Assembly: GCA_023393525.1 (NCBI GenBank)
Contig: JAEWKZ010000072.1
Location: 1-21,670 of the forward strand
Direction of reading: 5' to 3'
From: Pseudomonadota bacterium
Lineage (GTDB): Bacteria > Desulfobacterota > Desulfovibrionia > Desulfovibrionales > Desulfomicrobiaceae
Length of the DNA stretch: 21,670 nt
Shown: in pieces, positions 13,785 to 21,648 of the stretch
How the letters are laid out: each line of letters starts with the position of its first letter
Position numbering within the stretch: position 1 is the stretch's first letter
Program-made: the position numbers and the translations under genes
Notes under the pieces: model-generated
The model's input: the letters and a program-made list of their open reading frames with translations, nothing else
Databases searched by the model: none
What the model was told of the DNA's origin: nothing

Positions 13785-14541
13785 AATGGTGGTGCATTTT
13801 CCCTGGCTCCATCCGAAGCTGGGGCAGGGGGCCCTTCCGGAAGGCGTGGCGTTCTTTGATCCGGGCGTGGATCTGGATACAAGCGCCACCCGCTGGCGCT
13901 CAGTCGAGCTGCCGTTTTCGCCGGCCCAGGTCCGGGCCATGCTCAGAAGCTACATGGAGTTCGCCGAGCGTTTTCCACGCGCAACCGACATGCAGGCCTA
14001 TCAGGCCACCGGAATCGATAATTTCTACACCGACACGACCATGGACATCAAATCGCAGCTGACCGGCATGGAGTCTCCCAAAGAGGCCGACCCGGCGGAT
14101 CTGCGCAGGCAGGCCCAGCTGCTGTTGGCCATGGCCCTGTACCGCGAGGAACAGTTCATCGCCATGCGCGAGCAGGAAGGACGATTCGGCGCGGCGCGGG
14201 AAGGCTTTGCGCAGGTGCTGGGCCTCGATGACGAGGAGAGCTTCGCGCAGTTCGATGTCGCGGACGACGAGCTTTTCCCGAGGGCCGGTGCGGAGTTGCC
14301 GTGGAAGGGGCTGTTGCCCTCGCTGCTCATGTTCCTGCCTCTGGGCGCGCGGCTTTTTGTCTCCGACGACGACATCGTGCGCGAGCTTTCGGCTCTTGAT
14401 CTGGATTTTTCACCGTGCGCGGGCGAGCCGGGCGACCTGGTCTGCTGCCGGCTCGATGCCCAGGCCGTGGAGCGCATCTGCGGCCGCCGGGTCGAACTGC
14501 CCGCGCCCGTCACTCTTGTGGCCCGCCCCCTGAACCCTTAA
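13777..14541 (+). CDS. Conserved-looking protein of unknown function (254 aa)
   Basis: Not recognised. Soluble, no signal peptide or membrane segment. The start is certain: AAGGAG six bases before the ATG, which lies inside the end of the YkgJ-like gene. Visible features: an aromatic N-terminus (VVHFPWLHP), a helical region at ~85-150 rich in Arg/Gln/Glu (LRRQAQLLLAMALYREEQFIAMREQ), a hydrophobic stretch PWKGLLPSLLMFLPLGARLFV near 184-204, and four cysteines near the end (PCAGEPGDLVCCRLDAQ, ICG). Base composition and codon use match the neighbours. Tight linkage to the cysteine-cluster protein suggests they act together; the regulator gene follows after 16 bases. Confidence 0.75.
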   Translation: MSEMVVHFPWLHPKLGQGALPEGVAFFDPGVDLDTSATRWRSVELPFSPAQVRAMLRSYMEFAERFPRATDMQAYQATGIDNFYTDTTMDIKSQLTGMESPKEADPADLRRQAQLLLAMALYREEQFIAMREQEGRFGAAREGFAQVLGLDDEESFAQFDVADDELFPRAGAELPWKGLLPSLLMFLPLGARLFVSDDDIVRELSALDLDFSPCAGEPGDLVCCRLDAQAVERICGRRVELPAPVTLVARPLNP

Positions 14542-14557
14542 CCAGCGAGAACGGTTT

Positions 14558-15127
14558 ATGAGCAAAGAGCAACTCGGCATACGCATCAAACGATTCCGGG
14601 AAATGAACGAGATCAGCCTGGAAGACCTGGCTCAGCGCACGGGCCTGGATATTTCCTTTCTCCGGTCCCTGGAAGACGATTCGGTCTACCCCTCCCTGGG
14701 GCCCCTGCTCAAGGTCGCGCGCGGCCTCGGCGTGCGCATGGGCACGTTCCTGGACGACGAACTGGGGCAGGATCCGCTCATCGTGCGGCTTGGACAGCGT
14801 GAAGAGGGCCTGAGCATGCTCGGAGGCAAGGGCTGTTCCGTGGACATGAAGTTCTATTCCCTGGGCAAGGGCAAGACCGACCGGCACATGGAGCCGTTTT
14901 TCGTCGAGCTCATGCCCGCCGCCTGCGGGGAGAAAAAGCTGTCCAGCCACGAGGGCGAGGAATTCATCGTCGTGCACGAAGGCTCCATCGAAGTCATCTA
15001 TGGCCGCGACGTGCTGACCCTTGGCAAGGGCGATTCCGTCTATCTCAATTCCATCGTTCCGCATCATGTGTCGGCCGGCGGAAACGCTCCGGCCTCCATT
15101 TACGCGGTGCTCTATTTTCCGGAATAG
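14558..15127 (+). CDS. XRE-cupin transcriptional regulator
   Basis: 189 residues. Residues ~6-62 are an XRE/Cro-type helix-turn-helix (LGIRIKRFREMNEISLEDLAQRTGLDISFLRSLE). Residues ~105-188 are a small cupin domain with SSHEGEEFIVVHEGSIEV (H131, E134/E135), a Gly-Asp turn (GKGDSVYLN) and VPHHVS (H169/H170), giving plausible metal or ligand contacts. Such proteins bind DNA and sense a small molecule through the cupin. It sits 25 bases before an acyl-CoA ligase gene, so it may control that gene in response to an acid or acyl-CoA; this is inference from position. GAGAAC precedes the ATG. Confidence 0.9.
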   Translation: MSKEQLGIRIKRFREMNEISLEDLAQRTGLDISFLRSLEDDSVYPSLGPLLKVARGLGVRMGTFLDDELGQDPLIVRLGQREEGLSMLGGKGCSVDMKFYSLGKGKTDRHMEPFFVELMPAACGEKKLSSHEGEEFIVVHEGSIEVIYGRDVLTLGKGDSVYLNSIVPHHVSAGGNAPASIYAVLYFPE

Positions 15128-15152
15128 TCCGGTGTCATCCAAAGGGGGAGTC

Positions 15153-16805
15153 ATGGACAAGCCTGCGTTGCGAGAAATTACCCTGGGGCGGATGCTTGAT
15201 GAAGCCATCATGCAGCACCCGGACAATGAAGCCGTGATCTATGTGGACCGCAATTTCCGCATGACCTACCGGGAGTTCGGCGAACTGGTCGACAACCTGG
15301 CCAAGGGGCTCATGGCCATGGGCGTGCAGAAGGGAGAGAAGGTGGCCATCTGGGCCACCAACGTGCCGTACTGGGTGGCCTTTCAGTTCGCCACGGCCAA
15401 GATCGGGGCGGTGCTGCTGACGGTCAACACCTTCTACAAGAGGGCCGAGCTGGAATACCTGCTCAAACAGTCGGAATGCGAGAACCTGCTCCTGATCGAC
15501 TCCTTCCGGGACACCGATTACGTGCAGACGGTGTACGACCTGGTGCCCGAACTCAAGACCCAGGAGCGCGGCTACCTGCGCAGCGAGAAATTCCCGGATC
15601 TGAAGCGCGTCTTCTTCCTGGGCCAGGAAAAACACCGGGGCATGTACTCCATGCCCGAGCTGCTGGCCCTTGGCCGCGTGACCTCCGAAGAGGACTACCG
15701 GGCCCGGCAGGCTTCCCTCGATCCCCACGACGTGGTCAACATGCAGTACACCTCCGGCACCACCGGGTTCCCCAAGGGCGTCATGCTGACCCACTACAAC
15801 ATCGGCAACAACGGGTTCTGGATCGGCGAGAACCAGAAGTTCACGCACAAGGACCGCGTCTGTCTGCCCGTGCCGCTCTTCCATTGCTTCGGCTGCGTGC
15901 TGGGCGTGCTGGCGGCCGTGAGCCACGCCGCCACCCTGGTCATCCTCGAAGGCTTCAGCCCGCTGCTGGTCCTGGCCGCCGTGGAAGAGGAAAAATGCAC
16001 CGCGCTCTACGGCGTGCCGACCATGTTCATCGCCGTGCTCGAGCACCGCTCCTTCCCGCGCTACGACCTGTCGTCGCTGCGCACGGGCATCATGGCCGGT
16101 TCGCCCTGCCCGGCGCCGGTCATGGAGAAGGTCATGGACGTCATGAACATGAAGGAGATCACCATCTGCTACGGTCTGACCGAAACATCCCCGGTCATGA
16201 CCCAGACCAGGGTCAACGACAGCATCGAGCAGCGCACCAAGACCGTGGGCCGCGCCATGCCCGAGATCGAAGTGCGCGTGGTCGACCCCGAGACCGGCGA
16301 GCCCGTCGCCCCCGGCGTGCAGGGCGAGGTCTGCTGCCGCGGCTACAACGTCATGAAGGGCTACTACAACAACCCCGACGCCACGGCCCAGGCCATCGAT
16401 CCCGACGGCTGGATGCATTCCGGCGATCTGGGCGTCATGGACGAGGACGGCTACCTGAGCATCACGGGGCGCCTGAAGGACATGATCATTCGCGGCGGCG
16501 AGAACGTGTACCCGCGCGAGATCGAGGAGTTCCTGTACCGCATGGAGGGCATCAAGGACGTGCAGGTGGTCGGCGTGCCGAGTCGCAAGTACGGCGAGGA
16601 AGTGGGGGCGTTCGTCATCCTGAAGGAAGGCTTCGACTACGCCACCGAGGACATCCGCGACTTCTGCCGTGGACAGATCTCACGCTACAAGATTCCCAAA
16701 TACGTGGTCTTTCTTGATGAGTATCCCATGACGGCCAGCGGCAAGATCCAGAAATTCAAGCTGCGCGAACTGGCGGCCCAGTATTTTCCGGAGGCCATGG
16801 AGTAG
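15153..16805 (+). CDS. AMP-forming acyl-CoA synthetase (acid-CoA ligase)
   Basis: 550 residues. Activates a carboxylic acid to its acyl-CoA through an acyl-AMP. All adenylate-forming motifs are present: YTSGTTGFPKGVMLTH from Y199, YGLTETSPVM, the SGDLGVMDEDGYLSITGR block, GGENVYPREIEEFL and TASGKIQKFKL with catalytic K531. Overall it resembles medium/long-chain fatty-acid CoA ligases (FadD/FadK-like); the actual substrate cannot be read from sequence. GGGGGAG lies just before the ATG at 15153. Preceded by the XRE-cupin gene and followed two bases later by the HAD phosphatase gene. Confidence 0.93.
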   Translation: MDKPALREITLGRMLDEAIMQHPDNEAVIYVDRNFRMTYREFGELVDNLAKGLMAMGVQKGEKVAIWATNVPYWVAFQFATAKIGAVLLTVNTFYKRAELEYLLKQSECENLLLIDSFRDTDYVQTVYDLVPELKTQERGYLRSEKFPDLKRVFFLGQEKHRGMYSMPELLALGRVTSEEDYRARQASLDPHDVVNMQYTSGTTGFPKGVMLTHYNIGNNGFWIGENQKFTHKDRVCLPVPLFHCFGCVLGVLAAVSHAATLVILEGFSPLLVLAAVEEEKCTALYGVPTMFIAVLEHRSFPRYDLSSLRTGIMAGSPCPAPVMEKVMDVMNMKEITICYGLTETSPVMTQTRVNDSIEQRTKTVGRAMPEIEVRVVDPETGEPVAPGVQGEVCCRGYNVMKGYYNNPDATAQAIDPDGWMHSGDLGVMDEDGYLSITGRLKDMIIRGGENVYPREIEEFLYRMEGIKDVQVVGVPSRKYGEEVGAFVILKEGFDYATEDIRDFCRGQISRYKIPKYVVFLDEYPMTASGKIQKFKLRELAAQYFPEAME

Positions 16806-16807
16806 GC

Positions 16808-17482
16808 ATGACGAAAAACGCGGGGCAGCCCCGCCGTTTCGACTTGCGCCGGATTCGCGGCGTGGTCTTTGATTGCGACGGGGTGCTTTTCGACTCCCGC
16901 GACGTGAACCGCCATTATTACAACCACATCCTTCTGGCCCTGGGCCGTGCGCCCATGACCAGGGAGGACGAGGACTACGTGTTCATGCACACCGTGGATG
17001 CCTCCCTGGCCCGCATCATCCCCGAGGAGCTCAGGACCGAGGCGGCGCTCGTGCAGGGGCACATGACCTACGACGACTTCATCGACCGCATGACGCCGGA
17101 ACCGGGACTGTTCGAGCTGCTCGGGGCTTTGGACAGCCTGGGCGTGCGCATGGCGGTCAACACCAACCGCAAGAATTCCATGGAGAAGGTTCTGGCCAGG
17201 TTCGAACTGACCAGATTTTTCCATCCCGTCATGACCGCGGCCAAGGTGGCCCGTCCCAAGCCCGACCCCGAAGGCCTGCGGCGCATTGTCGAGGACTGGG
17301 GTTTCGCCGCCGGGGAGATGTCCTACCTGGGCGACTCGGCCGTGGATCAGGAAACCACGGATCGGGCCGGGGTCCCGTTCTGGGCCTATCGCAACCGGGA
17401 TTTGAGGGCCCAACTCCATGTGGACAGTTTCCATGAACTGCGGCAATGGTTTGAGACGGGTTTTTGCGAGATAATCGATTAG
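16808..17482 (+). CDS. HAD-family phosphatase (phosphoglycolate phosphatase-like)
   Basis: 224 residues. HAD motif I VVFDCDGVLFDS with nucleophile D22 and D24; motif II NTNRK (Asn/Thr instead of the more usual Ser/Thr-Asn); motif III Lys in KVARPKPDP; motif IV YLGDSAVDQETTDRAG. An alpha-helical cap lies between motifs I and II (residues ~33-100). Hydrolyses a small phosphorylated metabolite in the cytoplasm; the substrate is unknown, the Gph/beta-phosphoglucomutase branch being closest. The ATG lies two bases after the CoA ligase stop. Confidence 0.88.
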   Translation: MTKNAGQPRRFDLRRIRGVVFDCDGVLFDSRDVNRHYYNHILLALGRAPMTREDEDYVFMHTVDASLARIIPEELRTEAALVQGHMTYDDFIDRMTPEPGLFELLGALDSLGVRMAVNTNRKNSMEKVLARFELTRFFHPVMTAAKVARPKPDPEGLRRIVEDWGFAAGEMSYLGDSAVDQETTDRAGVPFWAYRNRDLRAQLHVDSFHELRQWFETGFCEIID

Positions 17483-17536
17483 ACTGCAAACACGGCGCCG
17501 GGATTATGCTTCCGCGTCTTTAAAGAGGATTGTTAG

Positions 17537-17830
17537 ATGCCTGTTTTTTCGAGTCTTTTTGCGGCGGTCTATTATGTGGCCGACAGCATTCTGTCCTTGT
17601 ACTTCTGGGTGGTCATCGCCGCCGTGGTCATGTCCTGGGTCAACCCCGATCCGTACAACCCCATCGTGCGCGGAATCCGGACCCTGACCGAACCCGTGTT
17701 CTACCGCATCCGCAAGTGGCTGCCGTTCACGTATATCAGCGGGATCGACTTCTCGCCGTTCGTCGTGGTCCTGGGCATCAAGTTCGTGCAGGTATTTTTG
17801 GCTCGACTGATGTCGCAGATGATGTTCTAG
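17537..17830 (+). CDS. YggT family membrane protein
   Basis: 97 residues with two hydrophobic segments (about 8-34 and 72-93) separated by a basic loop containing NPDPYNPIVRGIRTLTEPVFYRIRK, the classic YggT signature. Inner-membrane protein; the family has been linked to ion stress and division-site functions but its role is unsettled. AGAGGA ten bases before the ATG. Followed five bases later by the DUF167 (yggU) gene, a pairing also known in E. coli. Confidence 0.92.
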   Translation: MPVFSSLFAAVYYVADSILSLYFWVVIAAVVMSWVNPDPYNPIVRGIRTLTEPVFYRIRKWLPFTYISGIDFSPFVVVLGIKFVQVFLARLMSQMMF

Positions 17831-17835
17831 TCTTG

Positions 17836-18156
17836 ATGGGCATGGATCGACCGGTTTACGCGGGGCCGGCCCGCAACGGGGGGTGGCGGCTTGGAATCTG
17901 GGTTCAGCCCGGAGCGAAGAAGACACAGCTCGCGGGCATGCACGGAGAGTATTTGAAGATCCGGCTGCGGGCCCCGGCTGTTGACAACAAGGCCAACAAC
18001 GCGTTGATCGTGTTTGTGGCCGACATTCTGGGAATCAAGACTTCGCAGGTGGTCATGGAGTCCGGGCACGCGTCCCGGCAAAAGAACCTGCTGCTGGACA
18101 TGGAGGAAGAACCCGACTGGAATCGATTTTCAGACAGGGCATTAGGCAAACCATAA
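17836..18156 (+). CDS. DUF167/UPF0235 (YggU-like) protein
   Basis: 106 residues. Hallmarks of the family: LGIWVQPGAKKTQLAGMHGEYLKIRLRAPAVDNKANNALIVFVADILGI and later VVMESGHASRQKNL. Small soluble protein of unknown biochemical role. Start taken as ATG 17836; ATG 17842 is equally possible, as neither has a ribosome site and translation is probably coupled to yggT, five bases upstream. Confidence 0.9.
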   Translation: MGMDRPVYAGPARNGGWRLGIWVQPGAKKTQLAGMHGEYLKIRLRAPAVDNKANNALIVFVADILGIKTSQVVMESGHASRQKNLLLDMEEEPDWNRFSDRALGKP

Positions 18157-18173
18157 CGCTAAGGAGACATCCT

Positions 18174-18404
18174 ATGGAACAGCAAGACCTCGAACTGATT
18201 GCGGCGAATTTGGGTCACGACGAGGAACTCAAGAGTCTGTGGGAGGAACATGTTGGCTTTGAAAAAATCCTGGAGCGCTACTCGGGAAAAGCGGCGCTTT
18301 CCCCGGCGGAAGAGCTGGAAGTGAAGGAATACAAGAAGAAAAAGCTGGCCGGCAAGACCAGGATCCAGGCTTTGCTTCAGAAATACAAACATCAGGAGGG
18401 ATAG
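18174..18404 (+). CDS. DUF465 (YdcH-like) small coiled protein
   Basis: 76 residues, nearly all charged helix: EELKSLWEEHVGFEKILERY, then LSPAEELEVKEYKKKKLAGKTRI. This is the DUF465 pattern (short antiparallel coiled coil, function unknown). AAGGAGA lies seven to eight bases upstream of the ATG. Stop is six bases before ilvB, so it is likely on the ilv transcript. Confidence 0.9.
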   Translation: MEQQDLELIAANLGHDEELKSLWEEHVGFEKILERYSGKAALSPAEELEVKEYKKKKLAGKTRIQALLQKYKHQEG

Positions 18405-18410
18405 GAAGCC

Positions 18411-20099
18411 ATGGTCTTAACCGGTGCCCAGATTCTTATGGAGTGTTTGAAACGGGAAGGGGTCGATCTCATTTTCGGGTTTCCCGGCGGTGCGGTCATC
18501 GACATTTATGACGAGCTCCCCAGACATCCGATCAGACACATTCTGGTCCGTCACGAACAGGCCGCGGTCCACGCCGCCGACGGATTCGCAAGGGCATCGG
18601 GCAAGGTGGGCGTGTGCCTCGTCACTTCAGGCCCCGGTGCGACCAACACCGTGACCGGAATCGCCACGGCCTACATGGATTCCATTCCCATGGTTGTGAT
18701 CACGGGGCAGGTGCCCACGCATCTGATCGGCAACGACGCCTTTCAGGAGGCGGACATCGTGGGCATCACCCGGCCCTGCACCAAGCACAACTATCTGGTC
18801 AAAAACGTGGCCGACCTGGCCGCGACCATAAAGCAGGCTTTTTATATCGCGAGGACCGGCAGGCCGGGGCCTGTCCTCATCGATCTGCCCAAGGACGTGG
18901 TCAATTCCAAGACCGAATTTTCCTATCCGGAGACCATCAGCATCCGCAGCTACAATCCCAACGTCAGCCCCAACCGCAAGCAGCTGCGCAAGGCCGCCGA
19001 GCTCATCGCCCACAGCAGGCAGCCCGTGATCTACGCCGGAGGCGGAGTGGTGTCCTCGGACAGCGCGGCGGAGCTCCGGGCGCTGGCCGAAAAATTCCAT
19101 CTGCCGGTCACCACCACGCTCATGGGACTGGGAGCTTTTCCGGGCGATCATCCCGGCTGGCTCGGCATGCTCGGCATGCACGGGACGTACACGGCCAACA
19201 TGGCCGTCAACAACTGCGATCTGCTCATCTCCGTCGGCGCGCGGTTCGACGACCGCGTCACCGGACGCATCAATTCCTTCGCCGCGCGGGCCAAGATCAT
19301 CCACATCGACGTGGACCCCACCTCCATCAGCAAGAACGTGGTCGTGGACGTGCCCATCGTCGCGGACTGCAAACAGGGCCTCTCCGGACTCATCGAGGAG
19401 ACGGGCAAGATCGCCGGCGTGGACTGGCAGGCCAAGCACGAGGCCTGGAACGCCTCCCTGACCGAGATGCGCGCTTCCCATCCGCTGGGCTATGCGAAGA
19501 ATGGCGGGTCCATCAAGCCGCAGTGGGTGGTGGAGAAGATTCACGAGCTTTCCAAAGGGGAGGCCATCATCGCCACCGAGGTGGGGCAGAACCAGATGTG
19601 GGCCGCGCAGTTCTACACCTACCGCAAGCCGCGCACCCTCTTGACCTCCGGGGGCCTCGGCACCATGGGCTACGGCTTTCCGGCGGCCATCGGGGCCCAG
19701 TTCGCCTTCCCGGACAAGCTGGTGGTCGACATCGCGGGCGACGGCTCCATCCAGATGAACATCCAGGAGCTGGCCACGGCGGTCAGCTATCAGGTGCCGG
19801 TCAAGATCGTCATCCTGAACAACGGGTATCTGGGCATGGTCCGGCAGTGGCAGGAACTGTTCTACAAGAAGAACTATTGCGCCACCTGCCTGCACACCAA
19901 CCCCGATTTCGTGGCCCTGGCCAAGGCCTACGGGGCCGGAGGATTTCTGGTCGAGAGACCCGAGGATCTGGAGGCGACCCTGAAGGAGGCCTTCGCCTAT
20001 CCGGGTCCGGTCATCGTCGACGTGCGCGTGGAGCCCGAGGAAAACGTCGCGCCCATGGTCCCGGCAGGCGCGGCCCTGTCGGAAATGTTGCTGGTTTAG
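18411..20099 (+). CDS. ilvB: Acetolactate synthase large (catalytic) subunit
   Basis: 562 residues. Condenses two pyruvates (or pyruvate and 2-oxobutyrate) to acetolactate (acetohydroxybutyrate), the first common step of valine, leucine and isoleucine synthesis, with ThDP, Mg2+ and FAD. Visible: catalytic E49 in VRHEQAAVHAADGFARASG, LVTSGPGATNTVTGIATAYMDS, the FQEADIVGITRPCTKHN block, and the ThDP motif GDGSIQMNIQEL from G443 through NNGYLGMVRQWQELFY. Length and order are those of the anabolic enzyme, not catabolic AlsS. AGGAAG precedes the ATG. ilvN follows after nine bases. Confidence 0.97.
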   Translation: MVLTGAQILMECLKREGVDLIFGFPGGAVIDIYDELPRHPIRHILVRHEQAAVHAADGFARASGKVGVCLVTSGPGATNTVTGIATAYMDSIPMVVITGQVPTHLIGNDAFQEADIVGITRPCTKHNYLVKNVADLAATIKQAFYIARTGRPGPVLIDLPKDVVNSKTEFSYPETISIRSYNPNVSPNRKQLRKAAELIAHSRQPVIYAGGGVVSSDSAAELRALAEKFHLPVTTTLMGLGAFPGDHPGWLGMLGMHGTYTANMAVNNCDLLISVGARFDDRVTGRINSFAARAKIIHIDVDPTSISKNVVVDVPIVADCKQGLSGLIEETGKIAGVDWQAKHEAWNASLTEMRASHPLGYAKNGGSIKPQWVVEKIHELSKGEAIIATEVGQNQMWAAQFYTYRKPRTLLTSGGLGTMGYGFPAAIGAQFAFPDKLVVDIAGDGSIQMNIQELATAVSYQVPVKIVILNNGYLGMVRQWQELFYKKNYCATCLHTNPDFVALAKAYGAGGFLVERPEDLEATLKEAFAYPGPVIVDVRVEPEENVAPMVPAGAALSEMLLV

Positions 20100-20108
20100 G
20101 AGGCCGCC

Positions 20109-20597
20109 ATGAGACATGTCTTATCCATACTTGTCGAGAACGAACCCGGAGTCCTGTCCCGCGTGGTCGGCCTGTTCAGCGGACGGGGATTCAACATCGA
20201 ATCCCTGAACGTCGGCCCGACCCTGGAGACGGGAGTTTCCCATATCACCATCTGCACCAGCGGCGACGAGCAGATCATCGAGCAGATCATGAAGCAGCTG
20301 CACAAGCTCATCACCGTCATCAAGGTCGTCGATCTGACGCATCTGCAGGCGGTGGAGCGCGAGATCGTGCTCATGAAGGTCGGCGCGGAGGACTCCAAAC
20401 GTGCGGAAGTGCTGCGCATAGCGGATATTTTCAGGTGCAAGGTGGTCGACGTCAGCCCCGACGAGCTGACTCTTGAAATCACCGGTGATCAGGGCAAGAT
20501 AAAGGCCGTGGTGGCCCTCTTGCAGCGTTTCGGCGTCAAGGAGTTCATCCGCGCCGGGACCGTGGCCATGCGCCGCAGCATGCAGCTTGCCGACTGA
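20109..20597 (+). CDS. ilvN: Acetolactate synthase small (regulatory) subunit
   Basis: 162 residues, typical of the IlvH/IlvN type. Residues 1-75 are an ACT domain (RHVLSILVENEPGVLSRVVGLFSGRGFNIESLNVGPT); the C-terminal half has REIVLMKV and the VALLQRFGVKEFIRAGTVAMRR ending. It binds IlvB, raises its activity and gives valine feedback inhibition. AGGAGG lies six bases before the ATG. Spacing to ilvC is 61 bases with only a small hairpin. Confidence 0.96.
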   Translation: MRHVLSILVENEPGVLSRVVGLFSGRGFNIESLNVGPTLETGVSHITICTSGDEQIIEQIMKQLHKLITVIKVVDLTHLQAVEREIVLMKVGAEDSKRAEVLRIADIFRCKVVDVSPDELTLEITGDQGKIKAVVALLQRFGVKEFIRAGTVAMRRSMQLAD

Positions 20598-20614
20598 GGA
20601 CCGATTGGCTGAGG

Positions 20615-20630
20615 ACCCGTTTTTGCGGGT
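20615..20630. other. Small hairpin between ilvN and ilvC
   Basis: ACCCGT-TTTT-GCGGGT, a 6-bp stem counting one G-T pair. No T-run follows, so it is not a terminator; it might mark an mRNA processing or stability site. Low confidence that it matters. Confidence 0.3.
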
Positions 20631-20658
20631 ATCAATATTCACGAGAGAAGGAGATGCT

Positions 20659-21648
20659 ATGAAAGTTTATTACGACAAGGACGCCGATCTGAATATACTC
20701 AAGGACAAGGTCGTGGCCATCATCGGGTATGGCAGCCAGGGACACGCCCATGCGCAGAATCTGCGCGACTCCGGCGTGCAGGTCATCATCGGCCAGCGTC
20801 CCGGCGGACCCAACTGGCAGCTGGCGCGCGAGCACGGCTTCGAGCCGGTCAGCGCCGCCGAAGCGGCCAAGAAGGCCGACCTGATCCAGATCCTGGTTCA
20901 GGACCAGTACCAGCCCAAGGTCTACGAGGAGGAGATTCGCCCCAATCTCGCCCCCGGCAAGACCCTGGTTTTCGGTCATGGCTTCAACATCCACTACAAC
21001 CAGATCATTCCGCCCAAGGATGTGGACGTGGTCATGATCGCGCCCAAGGGGCCCGGACACCTCGTGCGCCGCGAATTCGAGAAGGGCGGCGGAGTGCCGT
21101 GCCTGGTGGCCGTGCATCAGGACGCCACGGGACAGGCCCTGTCCAAGGCCCTGGCCTATGCCGCCGGCGTGGGCGGAACCCGTTCGGGCGTGCTTGAGAC
21201 GACCTTCCGCGAAGAGACCGAGACGGACCTCTTCGGCGAACAGGCCGTGCTGTGCGGCGGGGTGAGCGAACTCATCCGCGCCGGTTTCGAGACGCTGACC
21301 AAGGCCGGATACCAGCCCGAAATCGCCTTCTTCGAGTGCATGCACGAACTCAAGCTCATCGTCGATCTGCTGTACGAGGGCGGATTCAAGAAAATGCACC
21401 ACTCCATCAGCGACACGGCAGAATACGGCGACTACGTCACCGGCCCCCGCGTCATCAACGACGAGTCCCGCAAGGCCATGCAGAAGGTGCTCGAAGAGAT
21501 TCAGGACGGCACCTTCGCCCGCAACTGGATTCTGGAAAACAAGGCCAATCTGCCTTTCTTCCTGGCCAGAAGGCGTCAGAGCCACGAACATCAGGTCGAG
21601 CAGGTCGGAGACAGCCTGCGCGAAATGATGGCCTGGCTGAAGAAATAA
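20659..21648 (+). CDS. ilvC: Ketol-acid reductoisomerase, class I
   Basis: 329 residues, the short class I form. Converts acetolactate (or acetohydroxybutyrate) to the dihydroxy acid by a Mg2+-dependent alkyl shift and NAD(P)H reduction, second step of the pathway. Rossmann motif GYGSQGHAHAQNLRDSG from G23; the acidic metal-binding region includes ETETDLFGEQAVLCGG, FECMHELKLIVDLLYEGG and the SDTAEYG block. The loop after the second strand reads GQRPGGPNWQLA (45-56) and lacks the Ser/Thr residues that usually hold the NADPH phosphate. AAGGAG six bases before the ATG. 22 bases follow to the window end, with no complete terminator. Confidence 0.97.
   Translation: MKVYYDKDADLNILKDKVVAIIGYGSQGHAHAQNLRDSGVQVIIGQRPGGPNWQLAREHGFEPVSAAEAAKKADLIQILVQDQYQPKVYEEEIRPNLAPGKTLVFGHGFNIHYNQIIPPKDVDVVMIAPKGPGHLVRREFEKGGGVPCLVAVHQDATGQALSKALAYAAGVGGTRSGVLETTFREETETDLFGEQAVLCGGVSELIRAGFETLTKAGYQPEIAFFECMHELKLIVDLLYEGGFKKMHHSISDTAEYGDYVTGPRVINDESRKAMQKVLEEIQDGTFARNWILENKANLPFFLARRRQSHEHQVEQVGDSLREMMAWLKK

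Noticed and set aside
15135..16717. Long frames antisense to and in another frame of the CoA ligase gene (15135-16418 -, 15476-16717 +)
   Set aside because: They overlap a gene with complete adenylate-forming motifs and have no protein-like composition.
18614..20476. A 620-codon frame on the + strand over ilvB and ilvN, and a 496-codon antisense frame (18627-20117)
   Set aside because: Both are shadows of the highly conserved ilvB/ilvN frames; translations are Arg/His/Gly-rich and featureless.
20600..20658. Attenuator between ilvN and ilvC
   Set aside because: Only a 6-bp hairpin without a U-run or competing stem, and no leader peptide.
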